DNA from: Ketobacter alkanivorans | GTDB taxonomy: Bacteria > Pseudomonadota > Gammaproteobacteria > Pseudomonadales > Ketobacteraceae | Reading direction: 5' to 3' | Assembly: GCF_002863865.1 (NCBI RefSeq) | Contig: NZ_CP022684.1 | Location: 1,443,501 to 1,507,500 of the forward strand | DNA length: 64,000 bases | Shown: positions 51,767 to 61,158 of the stretch, piece by piece | Layout of the letters: every line of letters begins with the position of its first letter | Position numbering within the stretch: the first letter of the stretch is position 1 | Program-made: the position numbers and the translations under genes | Notes under the pieces: model-generated | Database searches by the model: none | What the model saw: only the letters and a program-made list of their open reading frames with translations | Told to the model about the DNA's origin: nothing

Positions 51767-52957
51767 TTATTCAACAATTTTGGCAACAACGCCAGCGCCA
51801 ACAGTACGACCGCCTTCACGGATCGCAAAGCGCAGGCCTTCTTCCATCGCGATAGGCGCAATCAATGTTACGTCCATCTTGATGTTGTCGCCAGGCATAA
51901 CCATCTCCACACCCTCTGGCAGCTCACACGCGCCAGTGATGTCGGTTGTACGGAAGTAGAACTGGGGACGATAGCCTTTGAAGAACGGCGTATGACGGCC
52001 ACCCTCGTCTTTGCTCAGCACGTACACTTCTGCTTCGAAGCGAGTGTGCGGCTTGATCGCGCCTGGCTTACACAACACCTGGCCACGCTCAACTTCGTCA
52101 CGCTTGGTTCCACGCAGCAGAACACCAACGTTCTCACCAGCACGACCTTCGTCCAGCAGCTTGCGGAACATCTCTACGCCAGTACAGGTGGTCTTGGTGG
52201 TATCTTTAACACCAACGATTTCGATCTCTTCACCTACTTTGATGATGCCGCGCTCAACACGACCAGTCACCACGGTACCACGACCGGAGATGGAGAATAC
52301 GTCTTCGATAGGCATCAGGAAGGGCTGATCAATAGCACGCACTGGCTCTGGGATGTATTCATCCAGAGTTTCAACCAGCTTCTGCACAGACGGCATGCCG
52401 ATGTCGGAAGTATCACCTTCCAGTGCTTTCAAAGCAGAACCTTTGATGATTGGCGTGTCGTCACCTGGGAAGTCGTATTGGTCCAGAAGTTCGCGAACTT
52501 CCATCTCAACCAGCTCCAGAAGCTCTTCATCGTCAACCATGTCGGCTTTGTTCAGGAACACAACAATATAAGGCACGCCTACCTGACGAGACAACAGGAT
52601 GTGCTCACGAGTCTGAGGCATCGGGCCGTCAGCAGCGGAACATACCAGGATTGCGCCGTCCATCTGTGCAGCACCGGTGATCATGTTCTTAACATAGTCA
52701 GCGTGCCCAGGGCAGTCTACGTGCGCGTAGTGGCGAGTCGGGGACTCATACTCTACGTGTGAAGTAGAGATGGTGATACCACGCGCTTTTTCTTCTGGCG
52801 CTTTATCGATACCGTCAAATGCAACCGCAGCACCACCCCAGATTTCGGAACACACACGGGTCAAGGCAGCCGTCAAAGTGGTTTTACCATGATCTACGTG
52901 ACCAATGGTGCCTACGTTTACGTGCGGTTTGCTTCGTTCAAATTTTTCCTTTGACAT
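51767..52957 (-). CDS. tuf: Elongation factor Tu (tRNA-operon copy)
   Basis: 396 aa from the ATG at 52957 ([17 protein letters not shown]), preceded by AGGAGAAGGGTCA. The frame runs back to 53035 but that is intergenic. Protein is identical to the copy at 35156-36346; the DNA differs at about a dozen silent sites in the middle and is identical over roughly 215 bp at the 3' end and 229 bp at the 5' end. Cotranscribed with four upstream tRNAs, as E. coli tufB. Confidence 0.98.
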   Translation of the reverse strand: MSKEKFERSKPHVNVGTIGHVDHGKTTLTAALTRVCSEIWGGAAVAFDGIDKAPEEKARGITISTSHVEYESPTRHYAHVDCPGHADYVKNMITGAAQMDGAILVCSAADGPMPQTREHILLSRQVGVPYIVVFLNKADMVDDEELLELVEMEVRELLDQYDFPGDDTPIIKGSALKALEGDTSDIGMPSVQKLVETLDEYIPEPVRAIDQPFLMPIEDVFSISGRGTVVTGRVERGIIKVGEEIEIVGVKDTTKTTCTGVEMFRKLLDEGRAGENVGVLLRGTKRDEVERGQVLCKPGAIKPHTRFEAEVYVLSKDEGGRHTPFFKGYRPQFYFRTTDITGACELPEGVEMVMPGDNIKMDVTLIAPIAMEEGLRFAIREGGRTVGAGVVAKIVE

Positions 52958-53039
52958 TGACCCTTCTCCTGGCCTGTACCTTTGAGGTTTCTTTATTACA
53001 CACAAAAAACGGGAAGGCACAACACCAACCCGCAAATTC

Positions 53040-53115
<76 letters not shown>

Positions 53116-53131
53116 TAAAAACTTCACCAGA

Positions 53132-53205
<74 letters not shown>

Positions 53206-53269
53206 CGGACCCTGCTTAACAGCGCCTGGCTTGCGGCGTACTGCACTCGGTATTACTGCCGCTTGAAAA

Positions 53270-53354
53270 TGGTGGAGGGGGCAGGATTTGAACCTGCGAA
53301 GGCTGAGCCGTCAGATTTACAGTCTGATCCCTTTGACCACTCGGGAACCCCTCC
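53270..53354 (-). tRNA. tRNA-Tyr (GTA)
   Basis: 85 nt with the long variable arm of class II tRNAs; GGAGGGGTTC to CCCTCCACCA, anticodon loop CTGTAAA giving GTA for Tyr. Confidence 0.97.
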
Positions 53355-53395
53355 AGAACTTCCAACTAGTGGAAGCCGACAAACACATACTAAAT

Positions 53396-53471
53396 TGGAG
53401 CTGGCGAGAGGAGTCGAACCCCCGACCGGCTGATTACAAGTCAGCTGCTCTACCAACTGAGCTACGCCAGC
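53396..53471 (-). tRNA. tRNA-Thr (TGT)
   Basis: 76 nt, GCTGGCGTAG to CGCCAGCTCCA, anticodon loop CTTGTAA giving TGT for Thr. First tRNA of the Thr-Tyr-Gly-Thr-tuf operon, the order of E. coli thrU-tyrU-glyT-thrT-tufB. Confidence 0.97.
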
Positions 53472-53495
53472 GCTGCTCATCAATTTAGGCCGCGA

Positions 53496-53524
53496 ATTCT
53501 ACGCAAATTATTGGGTTAGTGCAA
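53496..53524 (-). promoter_or_regulatory. Promoter of tRNA-tuf operon
   Basis: Reading the minus strand: TTGCAC (53524-53519), a 17-bp spacer and TAGAAT (53501-53496), then a G/C-rich TCGCGGCC discriminator. That is typical of stable-RNA promoters under stringent control. The -35 box overlaps the last codons of the SPOR-domain gene, so the operon has its own promoter inside the previous gene's end. Confidence 0.75.
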
Positions 53525-54239
53525 ACATTTCACACGATGCATTTGAAATTTTTACACTGCCCCCAGACACCACAAGGGTTTCCAAGGTTTTCTGAAGATT
53601 TTCAAGGGGTTGTTCGGGAGGGATCCGCACCCAATATTCGTTCTGAATGCGTTCTTTTTGGCGCAACTCTGCCGCAAAACCGGCCTCCCTGACACTGGCG
53701 AGAACACCTTTAGCAGATTGTTCTTTATTGAATAGCCCAAGCGAAATAGCATTTTTTAGCTCTCCAGTGGATACGAGGTAGCTATCTATACGCTTTGCCT
53801 GCAAATTCCGAAGCACCGCCATTGCCTCCTTGCGGCTCTGCGCTGGCGGCATCAACACCCAATACTGGACATCTCTGGATAGTTCAAGCGCCTCAACTTT
53901 AGAAGTAAAGCCTTCAACTTTCAGATTCTTAACCAGAATTTCACCATCAGATTCAGCCTCATAGGGGCCGACCGACACACACATTGCTTCTTTCTTGGCC
54001 TTAACGCTGTCCACTTCGCGATGCACAGGGGTGGGAGGCACCACCACAACCGGTGCTGGCGGCGGCGCACTGCTGGCCGTGTCGGGTAATCGCTCAGTGA
54101 GTAATACGAGCGCCTTCCCTTTCAGTGGCGGCAAAACACTCGCACTTGCTTCTGCTGGAGCATAATCAGACCCACGCACAAGCTCCCACGCAAAGTAAGC
54201 AACATTCGAAATCAATAGGGTAAGTACAATCCAGCGCAT
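53508..54239 (-). CDS. SPOR-domain membrane protein
   Basis: 243 aa. One N-terminal membrane helix (residues 1-20), a Pro/Ala/Val-rich linker to about 80, then two SPOR-like units (about 87-158 and 163-230). The second holds ISLGLFNKEQSAKGVLASVR and EYWVRIPP. SPOR domains bind denuded peptidoglycan glycan at division septa, so a septal or envelope role is likely. Last gene of the arsR-birA-coaX-SPOR run, 42 bp after coaX. Confidence 0.82.
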   Translation of the reverse strand: MRWIVLTLLISNVAYFAWELVRGSDYAPAEASASVLPPLKGKALVLLTERLPDTASSAPPPAPVVVVPPTPVHREVDSVKAKKEAMCVSVGPYEAESDGEILVKNLKVEGFTSKVEALELSRDVQYWVLMPPAQSRKEAMAVLRNLQAKRIDSYLVSTGELKNAISLGLFNKEQSAKGVLASVREAGFAAELRQKERIQNEYWVRIPPEQPLENLQKTLETLVVSGGSVKISNASCEMFALTQ

Positions 54240-54281
54240 TATCTTGTCGTTATCCTTGTAATATGACGTTGCTATATTTAG

Positions 54282-55028
54282 CTACGCATCCACCAAAAGC
54301 TCAGCCTGCTCCAGCAACCTCATGCCATCAAACACCAAACCCTGAGCCAGCTCATAAGTGCTACTCAGATGAGAGCCTACAAGGGGGGCATCACCGCCTG
54401 CAAGAATAAGTTTAGCTTCTGGGGAAGATTTTAGGAGGTTTTGATAACTGGACTCAATCAGCGCCACCAAGGCATGCAACGCCCCATTATAAACCGCTTC
54501 TGCCGTGTTGATACCGGGCTTAAGGCTTGCCATCTCAAACCCAGAAGGGCTCGGTTTAATGTTATCGGTGCCGGACAACAACCCCCGCAAAGATAACTCA
54601 AGCCCACTCACAATAAAGCCCCCCGCGTGGACACCTGCACTATCCACAAAATCCAGAGTTGCTGCTGTACCAAGATCGGCCACCACACAGGCACTCTTTT
54701 CTCTACTCCAGGCGGCAACGACCGCCAGCCAGCGATCTATACCAAGACGGGACACATCTGCGTATGCACACCTGACCCCTAACGCCTCACCAGTCACCAC
54801 ACAACGCTTAACCGGCACAGCAAGACAGCGCTGAACAACCTCCGTGAGCACTGCCTGTCGCGCCTGACCAAGCACGCTCGCAACCACCGCACTGGTAATC
54901 TGTGATTGCCCCGCCAAGCCTTGCAGCCATGCTTCGAATTCATGGTATTCCTGGACAACTACATCCTTTTTCTGCCCTAATCGCCACTTAACCCGAGTAT
55001 TGCCGAAATCCAAATACAACGTGGTCAT
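54282..55028 (-). CDS. coaX: Type III pantothenate kinase
   Basis: 248 aa from the ATG at 55028; the frame runs back to 55196 inside birA but the extension is not CoaX-like. CoaX phosphorylates pantothenate, the first step of coenzyme A synthesis. The N-terminal phosphate loop DFGNTR (7-12), the GIDRWLAVVAAW segment and the ADLGTAATLDFV and GGFIVSGLELSLRGL blocks identify the family. It is insensitive to CoA feedback in known examples. Its ATG overlaps the birA stop by 4 bp. Confidence 0.93.
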   Translation of the reverse strand: MTTLYLDFGNTRVKWRLGQKKDVVVQEYHEFEAWLQGLAGQSQITSAVVASVLGQARQAVLTEVVQRCLAVPVKRCVVTGEALGVRCAYADVSRLGIDRWLAVVAAWSREKSACVVADLGTAATLDFVDSAGVHAGGFIVSGLELSLRGLLSGTDNIKPSPSGFEMASLKPGINTAEAVYNGALHALVALIESSYQNLLKSSPEAKLILAGGDAPLVGSHLSSTYELAQGLVFDGMRLLEQAELLVDA

Positions 55029-56026
55029 AGAGCTAACCTCAAGCTCAACTCCCCACCCTTGATGACCTGCGTTCTGCCATTGGATTCCAAGATCAGGCCC
55101 CCACTGGAATCCACGCCTCTGGCCACACCCAAGATATCCGCCGCACCCGTTTTTATTACCACATCCTTGTCCGCATAAACATCCAGCGCCAGCCATTCCT
55201 GCTGAAAAGCCGCAAACCCCTCCCTAGAGAACAGATCCAGCATTTTAACCAACTCAGACAACACCGTAGAAGCAAGCAAGTTGCGGCCGATGCCAGGGCG
55301 CACATCCTCCAGCCGGGCCCAAGCCTGATCAATAGCGATTGCGGCATTAGCCGGCAAACGATGATTGACCCCAACCCCTAACACAACTTGGCAACGGCCG
55401 GAGGGGTCTCCGGTCATTTCAAGCAGGATTCCACTCAACTTAGCGCCATTCACCAACAGATCGTTGGGCCACTTCAACCCCACATGCTCAACACCGAGCA
55501 AACGTAGCGCGTTAGCAACAGCCACCCCGGTTGCAAGACTCAGCCCCTCCAACTGCGCTGCCCCCTGATGAAACTCCCACACCAAAGATACATAGAGGTT
55601 ACTGGCAAAGGGCGAGACCCAGTTGCGACCGCGTCGGCCTCGGCCTGCGGTTTGCTGCTCTGCCATGCAGACATAACCAGACCCAACACCCTGAGCAGCT
55701 TTTGCCATGGCAATGTCGTTAGTGGAGACCACCAACGTCTCCACCTCCAGTTGCGTTACCAATGACCGGGCATCACTGCTTAACTGACCCAATATTTGCG
55801 TAGAGTCCAACCACTCCATAGGGTACGGAAGCCGGTATCCCTTACCCCTTACCGACTGAACATCCAACCCAGACTCCTGTAACTTCTGGACCTGCTTCCA
55901 CACTGCCGCTCGCGAGACACCCAATGCCACCCCAAGCTCATCACCACCGTGGAACTGGCCATCAGCGAGCAGCTTGATTAGATCCTGCAGACGCTCATCA
56001 GAGGAATGTTGACTGCTTTTGCTCAA
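55025..56026 (-). CDS. birA: Biotin protein ligase / biotin operon repressor
   Basis: 333 aa. Start is a TTG at 56026 with AAGGAA upstream; no ATG or GTG fits, so the first 29 bp overlap the ArsR gene. The N-terminal winged helix (about 10-65; ALGVSRAAVWKQVQKLQ) makes this a repressor-type ligase. The catalytic domain has the biotinyl-AMP loop GRGRRGRNW (128-136), KWPNDL (185-190), Lys197 and the C-terminal domain. It biotinylates acetyl-CoA carboxylase and, loaded with biotinyl-AMP, should repress the bio operon at 6563-6617. Confidence 0.93.
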   Translation of the reverse strand: MSKSSQHSSDERLQDLIKLLADGQFHGGDELGVALGVSRAAVWKQVQKLQESGLDVQSVRGKGYRLPYPMEWLDSTQILGQLSSDARSLVTQLEVETLVVSTNDIAMAKAAQGVGSGYVCMAEQQTAGRGRRGRNWVSPFASNLYVSLVWEFHQGAAQLEGLSLATGVAVANALRLLGVEHVGLKWPNDLLVNGAKLSGILLEMTGDPSGRCQVVLGVGVNHRLPANAAIAIDQAWARLEDVRPGIGRNLLASTVLSELVKMLDLFSREGFAAFQQEWLALDVYADKDVVIKTGAADILGVARGVDSSGGLILESNGRTQVIKGGELSLRLAL

Positions 56027-56330
56027 ATTCTTTCCTTATTCCTTCACACACTATGTCGCATAACTGAAAAACAAATGGGGCACCAATAGAGAAATAGGCC
56101 AAATTGCCATCTTGGCGGCGATTTACCAGCCCCGCCCCCCTTAATATGGAGAGATGCTTGGAAACATTGGGCTGCGAAGCACCGGTTCGCTCAACCAGGC
56201 TCCCCACCGTCAATTCACCACCCCTGAGATTATGCAGTATTTTCAGCCGCATAGGATCACTTAGCACTCGAAATCGCTGAGATATCACATCCAGCTGCTC
56301 ATCCGACATTATCTGGTCCGGCACATCCAT
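55998..56330 (-). CDS. ArsR-family transcriptional regulator
   Basis: 110 aa winged helix-turn-helix. FRVLSDPMRLKILHNLRGGE (20-39) and the recognition helix region ASQPNVSKHLSILRGAGLVN (51-70) are typical. It lacks the ELCVCD metal site of ArsR/SmtB; its only cysteines are Cys91 and Cys95 (CDIVC) near the C-terminus, which could be a thiol or metal sensor. It is divergent from the RND operon and followed by birA in overlap. It probably controls the divergent operon and itself through the 56393-56412 site. Confidence 0.88.
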   Translation of the reverse strand: MDVPDQIMSDEQLDVISQRFRVLSDPMRLKILHNLRGGELTVGSLVERTGASQPNVSKHLSILRGAGLVNRRQDGNLAYFSIGAPFVFQLCDIVCEGIRKEFEQKQSTFL

Positions 56331-56386
56331 CTCACTACACCCAAACTCAACAAATCATTCCAGAAAGAATACCACAGCAATCCAAT

Positions 56387-56415
56387 TTGACCATATAGCC
56401 ATATAGTTATATTAT
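56387..56415 (+). promoter_or_regulatory. Promoter and operator of RND operon
   Basis: TTGACC (56387-56392), a 17-bp spacer and TATTAT (56410-56415) form a strong sigma70-type promoter 45 bp before the RND start. The spacer region 56393-56412 is a 20-bp near-palindrome, ATATA...TATAT, matching its own reverse complement at 16 of 20 positions. ArsR-family repressors bind such A/T-rich imperfect repeats, so this is the likely operator for the divergently encoded regulator. Confidence 0.65.
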
Positions 56416-56459
56416 GAGTTACTAATTAATGCTTCCGACGGAACAATAAGGCGCACCCA

Positions 56460-59006
56460 ATGAGAGACCAACTAATCCACTTCGCCATCACACACCCCAA
56501 GCGCATATTATGGATTACCTTGATCGTCACCCTGATTGCCGCTGCGCAGATTCCTCGAATCCACATCGACACCGACCCAGAAAACATGCTGCCGAGTGAT
56601 CAGATTGATCGCGTTATTCATGATCGTATTAAGCAAGAATTTAACCTTTACGATCTGATTGTGGTGGGTATTGTTAACAACGAAAGTTCAAATGGTATTT
56701 TCAACACAGCATCTTTGAGCAACCTTAAAATGCTGAGTGATGACATCGAGAACATTGAGGGCGTAATCGGTCACGAGCTGATGAGCCTTGCTTCGGTAGA
56801 CAATATTACTCAAGAAGGGCCTGGCACCATTCGTTTTCAGTGGATGATACCCAAGGACATTGCTTCCCGCATGACACCGGAGCAGACCCAGCAAGCGGTT
56901 GAGCGCCTGCCGATGTTCAAAAACACATTAGTCTCAGAAGATGGTAAAGCCGCCGCTATTTACGTACCAATTGAGAAGAAGGAATACAGCAACGAAATAT
57001 CCAAGAAAATCCAAACCCTTATAGAACAACTACCAAAGGGAGATGAATATTACATAACTGGGCTTCCAGTTGCAGAAGACACCTTCGGTATTGATATGTT
57101 TATTCAAATGGCCATCTCTGCCCCTATGGCAGCCATGGCCATATTTCTATTGATGTGGTTATTCTTTCGAAGTTTTGTCCTGATCAGCGCGCCGATGTTA
57201 GTGGCTATGGCCACAGTCATTACCACAATGGGCGTGCTGATCGGCATGGGCTACACGGTTCATATAATGAGTTCAATGATACCCATTTTTCTGATGCCTA
57301 TCGCGGTGGTGGACTCCGTTCATATTCTGTCGGAGTTTGCGGAACTCCACAAACCCGGGCACAACGTTCGCAACACTATCGAGCAAGTGCTCAGGAACCT
57401 ATTCAGGCCCATGCTGTTCACATCCATCACCTCAGCGGTGGGCTTTGCATCACTTGCATTCACTCCCATACCTCCGGTTCAAGTGTTCGGGCTATTTGTG
57501 GCGTTCGGTATAGCGTTGGCATTCTTGCTTACCATCATTTTTGTACCTGCCTATATCGCCTCACTGTCAGAACAACGCATCCAAGCGTTGGCAGAAAAAC
57601 ACCATGCTAATACTGGGTTTGCTCTCAGCGGCGTACTAAACGGGGTTAGAAAACTGTCCAGCAGCAGCGCAAAGCTGGTTATATCCGCTGCGATCGGCTT
57701 ATCTATCGTGAGCTACTACGGAATAACCCAAATCGAAATCAACGACAATCCAGTACGCTGGTTCAAAGAAAGCCACCCCATTCGCGTAGCCGATCGGGTA
57801 CTCAACCAGCACTTCGCCGGCACCTATGACGCTTACCTGGTACTGAGTAAAGATACAACACCAACTCAAAATCAGTTCCTGCAGCAACTCGACGACATCA
57901 GCAAGGATAGCGAGTTGATTAAGAGCGTTATCGAACAGAACCTAAAGCCCGACACCCCTTTTACCGAACAGCTTAGCGCCATTATTCAAAATGCAGACAA
58001 TGCTTCTTTTGACGCAGACGTGAGCGACGTCGAATCACTGGAACGACTCATTTCCATGTCAGAAAACACACAGCAAGCCATAAAGTATTTCACACAACCG
58101 GATGCGCTAACCTACATACAAGAGTTACAGAACTACCTGGCAGGCGGAGAGCTGGTAGGTAAATCCAATAGCTTTTCCGATGTAGTTAAAACAGTGTACC
58201 GAGAACTGCAAAGCGGTGACTCATCCTTCTATCGAATACCGGACAACGCAAACCAGACCGCGCAAACAGTGCTGAGCTATCAGTCATCCCATCGTCCTTA
58301 CGACCTTTGGCATTTCGTGACCCCTGATTTCCAGAAATCAGCGATATGGTTACAGCTTAGCAGTGGTGACAACAAGGACATGTCAGCCGTAATCGAACAG
58401 GTTGAACAGTTCATTCTACTGAACCCACTTCCTGAAGGCGTCACACTCGAATGGGGTGGCTTGGCGTACATCAATGTTGTGTGGCAAGAAGCCATGGTAG
58501 AAGGCATGTTAAATAGCTTATTAGGTGCTTTCGTTATGGTCTTCGTGGTTATGATTATTCTGTTTCGATCATTCACATTCGGATTGCTGGCAATGATTCC
58601 ATTAACCCTAACCATCGCATTAATCTATGGCTTGATTGGTTGGATTGGAAAGGATTACGACATGCCGGTAGCTGTCCTATCCTCCCTCACGCTTGGTTTA
58701 TCGGTTGATTTTGCGATCCACTTTCTTGACCGGGCTAGAGACATCCACCAGAAAACCGGCAACTGGTCAGAAACATTAATCCAGATGTACGGAGAACCCG
58801 GCGTTGCAATATTGCGCAACGCAATTGTCATCGCGATAGGTTTTCTACCTCTACTGGCTGCTCCACTCGTTCCATACAACACCGTTGGGATATTCCTGGC
58901 ATCAATCATGGCCGCAAGCTGTGTCGTGACACTCATACTACTACCAGCAATTATGACATTATCGAATCGCTTTATATTTCCTCAAGATAGAAGGAACCCT
59001 GCATGA
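56460..59006 (+). CDS. RND/MMPL-family transporter
   Basis: 848 aa. Two repeats, each with an N-terminal helix, a large periplasmic loop and a bundle of five helices: helix 1 at about 16-33, bundles at about 235-380 and about 685-840. The first bundle has VVDSVHILSEFAE near 285 and the second GLSVDFAIHFLDRARD near 750, whose Asp residues are the proton-relay positions of MMPL/HAE-type transporters. Such proteins move lipids or hydrophobic compounds. It has no MFP adaptor gene, so it is not a classic drug efflux trio. The next gene overlaps by 4 bp. Confidence 0.9.
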   Translation: MRDQLIHFAITHPKRILWITLIVTLIAAAQIPRIHIDTDPENMLPSDQIDRVIHDRIKQEFNLYDLIVVGIVNNESSNGIFNTASLSNLKMLSDDIENIEGVIGHELMSLASVDNITQEGPGTIRFQWMIPKDIASRMTPEQTQQAVERLPMFKNTLVSEDGKAAAIYVPIEKKEYSNEISKKIQTLIEQLPKGDEYYITGLPVAEDTFGIDMFIQMAISAPMAAMAIFLLMWLFFRSFVLISAPMLVAMATVITTMGVLIGMGYTVHIMSSMIPIFLMPIAVVDSVHILSEFAELHKPGHNVRNTIEQVLRNLFRPMLFTSITSAVGFASLAFTPIPPVQVFGLFVAFGIALAFLLTIIFVPAYIASLSEQRIQALAEKHHANTGFALSGVLNGVRKLSSSSAKLVISAAIGLSIVSYYGITQIEINDNPVRWFKESHPIRVADRVLNQHFAGTYDAYLVLSKDTTPTQNQFLQQLDDISKDSELIKSVIEQNLKPDTPFTEQLSAIIQNADNASFDADVSDVESLERLISMSENTQQAIKYFTQPDALTYIQELQNYLAGGELVGKSNSFSDVVKTVYRELQSGDSSFYRIPDNANQTAQTVLSYQSSHRPYDLWHFVTPDFQKSAIWLQLSSGDNKDMSAVIEQVEQFILLNPLPEGVTLEWGGLAYINVVWQEAMVEGMLNSLLGAFVMVFVVMIILFRSFTFGLLAMIPLTLTIALIYGLIGWIGKDYDMPVAVLSSLTLGLSVDFAIHFLDRARDIHQKTGNWSETLIQMYGEPGVAILRNAIVIAIGFLPLLAAPLVPYNTVGIFLASIMAASCVVTLILLPAIMTLSNRFIFPQDRRNPA

Positions 59007-59809
59007 CACTCTTACAAAAAGCCTCATTAGCCTACACACTGATTGCATTGGCTGGCAGCGCCTATGCAGAACCAGAACTGACAGTGAATGACATTATCAC
59101 CAAAGCGAACAACGTCGCCTTTTATCAGGGTAACGATGGCCGTGCGGAAACTCGAATGAAGATTGTGGATAGCAGCGGCAGAGAACAGATAAGGCAGTTC
59201 ACTATTCTACGCAAAGACAACGAAGATGGCGGGAACCAACAGTTCTACGTTCTGTTTCAGCGCCCGTCTGATGTAAAGCGCACAGCGTTTTTGGTAAAAA
59301 AGAACGTCGGTGGTGACGACGACCGCTGGCTTTACCTACCCAGTCTAGACCTGGTTAAACGAATATCCGCAGGAGACAAGCGTACCAGCTTCGTAGGAAG
59401 CGATTTCTATTATGAAGACGTATCCGGTCGTGCATTATCCGAAGACAGACATGAGCTACTGGAAACTACTGACACGCATTATGTAATCGACAATCATCCC
59501 AAGGATCCAGCCTCAGTAGAGTTTAAACATTATAAGGTCTGGGTAAACAAGAGCACCTTTCTGCCTGAGCGGACTGAGTACTTTGATGAGCAGGAGAAGC
59601 TATTCAGATCAGTGGAATCGCTAGAGCACAACATCATCGATGGCTATGCCACCGTCACAAAGATGAAGGTCTCCGATTTCCGCACCGGTGGCTTTACGCT
59701 AAGTGAGATTCGCTTCATCAAATACGATATTGGCTTACCTGACAGTGTATTTTCAGAGCGCTCTCTGCGATCTCCACCCCAGGAATGGCTTAAGCGGCCT
59801 GAGAAGTAG
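59003..59809 (+). CDS. LolA-like outer-membrane lipoprotein-sorting family protein
   Basis: 268 aa with a signal peptide ending near Ala22 (AGSAYA). The mature part matches the outer-membrane lipoprotein-sorting protein family (PF17131-type) with VLFQRPSDVKRTAFLVKKN and DDRWLYLPSLDLVKRISAGD. The half-barrel fold could carry a lipid across the periplasm. Its ATG overlaps the RND stop (ATGA), so the two are translationally coupled and probably form one pathway. Confidence 0.85.
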   Translation: MTLLQKASLAYTLIALAGSAYAEPELTVNDIITKANNVAFYQGNDGRAETRMKIVDSSGREQIRQFTILRKDNEDGGNQQFYVLFQRPSDVKRTAFLVKKNVGGDDDRWLYLPSLDLVKRISAGDKRTSFVGSDFYYEDVSGRALSEDRHELLETTDTHYVIDNHPKDPASVEFKHYKVWVNKSTFLPERTEYFDEQEKLFRSVESLEHNIIDGYATVTKMKVSDFRTGGFTLSEIRFIKYDIGLPDSVFSERSLRSPPQEWLKRPEK

Positions 59810-59812
59810 CAT

Positions 59813-61150
59813 ATGACCCGAACAACTCTATCAACACATCTGACATTATCGTCTCTAATGACTATGCTCTTGATGATTAGCGCACCTCCATTAAAGGCTC
59901 AGGATGCCACCGATGATTCGGGTGAAGAGTGGAGCGACGAATGGTCGGATGACGCGCATGACTCTACACCCCTATTTCCAATATCCGGTTATTTTGAATC
60001 TACTGCCAGTTATCGAACTAAGCACAACAATGTCATAGATAATGAGTGGGTCGCACAAGACGTGCGAGGGCGAATTCAGACCTATTATAGCCAGCACGAC
60101 ATAGTCGCAAGTTACAAGGGTGAGATTTACTTCGACGGCATAACATCCGAGTGGCATAGCCTGAATCGAGAGGCTTATATTGGCTTTACGCCTACGTCAT
60201 CAATAGACATAAGGGCCGGCAGACAGGTATTAACCTGGGGGACAGGAGATCTACTCTTCTTAAATGACTTTTTTCCCAAGAACTGGGTAGCGCTTTTCAG
60301 CGGGTATGATCAGCAGTACCTTAAAGCACCTTCAGATGCAGTTAAAATCAGCGGATACAGTGATTTCGTCAACATAGACTTAATACTATCTCCCCAGTTT
60401 GACTCAGACGAATTCATTACTGGTGAAAAACTTTCCTATTACTCCGCGGCCGACAAAAGCATCGTCGCAGCACCACCCACCTTACGCGCAAAAAAGCCCG
60501 GCACCTCATCAGAGGATTCTGAAGTGGCTTTGCGCATCTACAAGAATACTGACGGCATTGAATACGCGGCCTACCTATACCAAGGTTTTTACAAAACCCC
60601 TGAAGGCTACAATATAGAAATGCAAACGCCCTATTTTCCAGAATTACGAAGCATAGGGGCCAGCGCCAGAACCGGTGCATTTAACGGCATAGCCAACATA
60701 GAATACGCTTATTGGAACTCCGCTGAGAGCAATGGGGGGCGCAACCCTTACGTTCCTAACGATCAGTCCCGTTTTCTAATGGGGTATGAAACTGAGATTG
60801 TTCGTAATATTACAGCTAGCTTTCAATATTACGCTGAGTACACTCACGATTATGAAGCGTTAGTGCGCTCATATCCATCACCAGAAGACCGCCCTCAACA
60901 AATACGCCAAGTTCTGACAACCCGTTGGACCCTCAACACCCAGCAGTCAAACCTCGTGTACTCAGCTTTTTTGTTTTATTCAACATCGGATGAAGATTAC
61001 TACTTTATACCCAATGTAATGTATCGGGTGAATGACAGTTGGCAATTCAACTCAGGCGCGAATCTACTCGGAGGCAAAAGACAGAGCACACTATTTGGGC
61101 AGATGGAGGCCAATTCAAATATATATCTCAGAGCGAAATTCATATTCTAG
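59813..61150 (+). CDS. Outer-membrane beta-barrel protein
   Basis: 445 aa. Signal peptide to about residue 30 (PPLKAQD), then an acidic stretch (GEEWSDEWSDDAHD) and alternating beta-strands to a C-terminal aromatic end, LRAKFIF, the usual outer-membrane assembly signal. The segment IRAGRQVLTWGTGDLLFLND and KAPSDAVKISGY recall DUF1302-like porins found beside RND lipid or hydrophobe transporters. It starts 3 bp after the LolA-like gene. Substrate unknown. Confidence 0.78.
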   Translation: MTRTTLSTHLTLSSLMTMLLMISAPPLKAQDATDDSGEEWSDEWSDDAHDSTPLFPISGYFESTASYRTKHNNVIDNEWVAQDVRGRIQTYYSQHDIVASYKGEIYFDGITSEWHSLNREAYIGFTPTSSIDIRAGRQVLTWGTGDLLFLNDFFPKNWVALFSGYDQQYLKAPSDAVKISGYSDFVNIDLILSPQFDSDEFITGEKLSYYSAADKSIVAAPPTLRAKKPGTSSEDSEVALRIYKNTDGIEYAAYLYQGFYKTPEGYNIEMQTPYFPELRSIGASARTGAFNGIANIEYAYWNSAESNGGRNPYVPNDQSRFLMGYETEIVRNITASFQYYAEYTHDYEALVRSYPSPEDRPQQIRQVLTTRWTLNTQQSNLVYSAFLFYSTSDEDYYFIPNVMYRVNDSWQFNSGANLLGGKRQSTLFGQMEANSNIYLRAKFIF

Positions 61151-61158
61151 GAGGCAAC

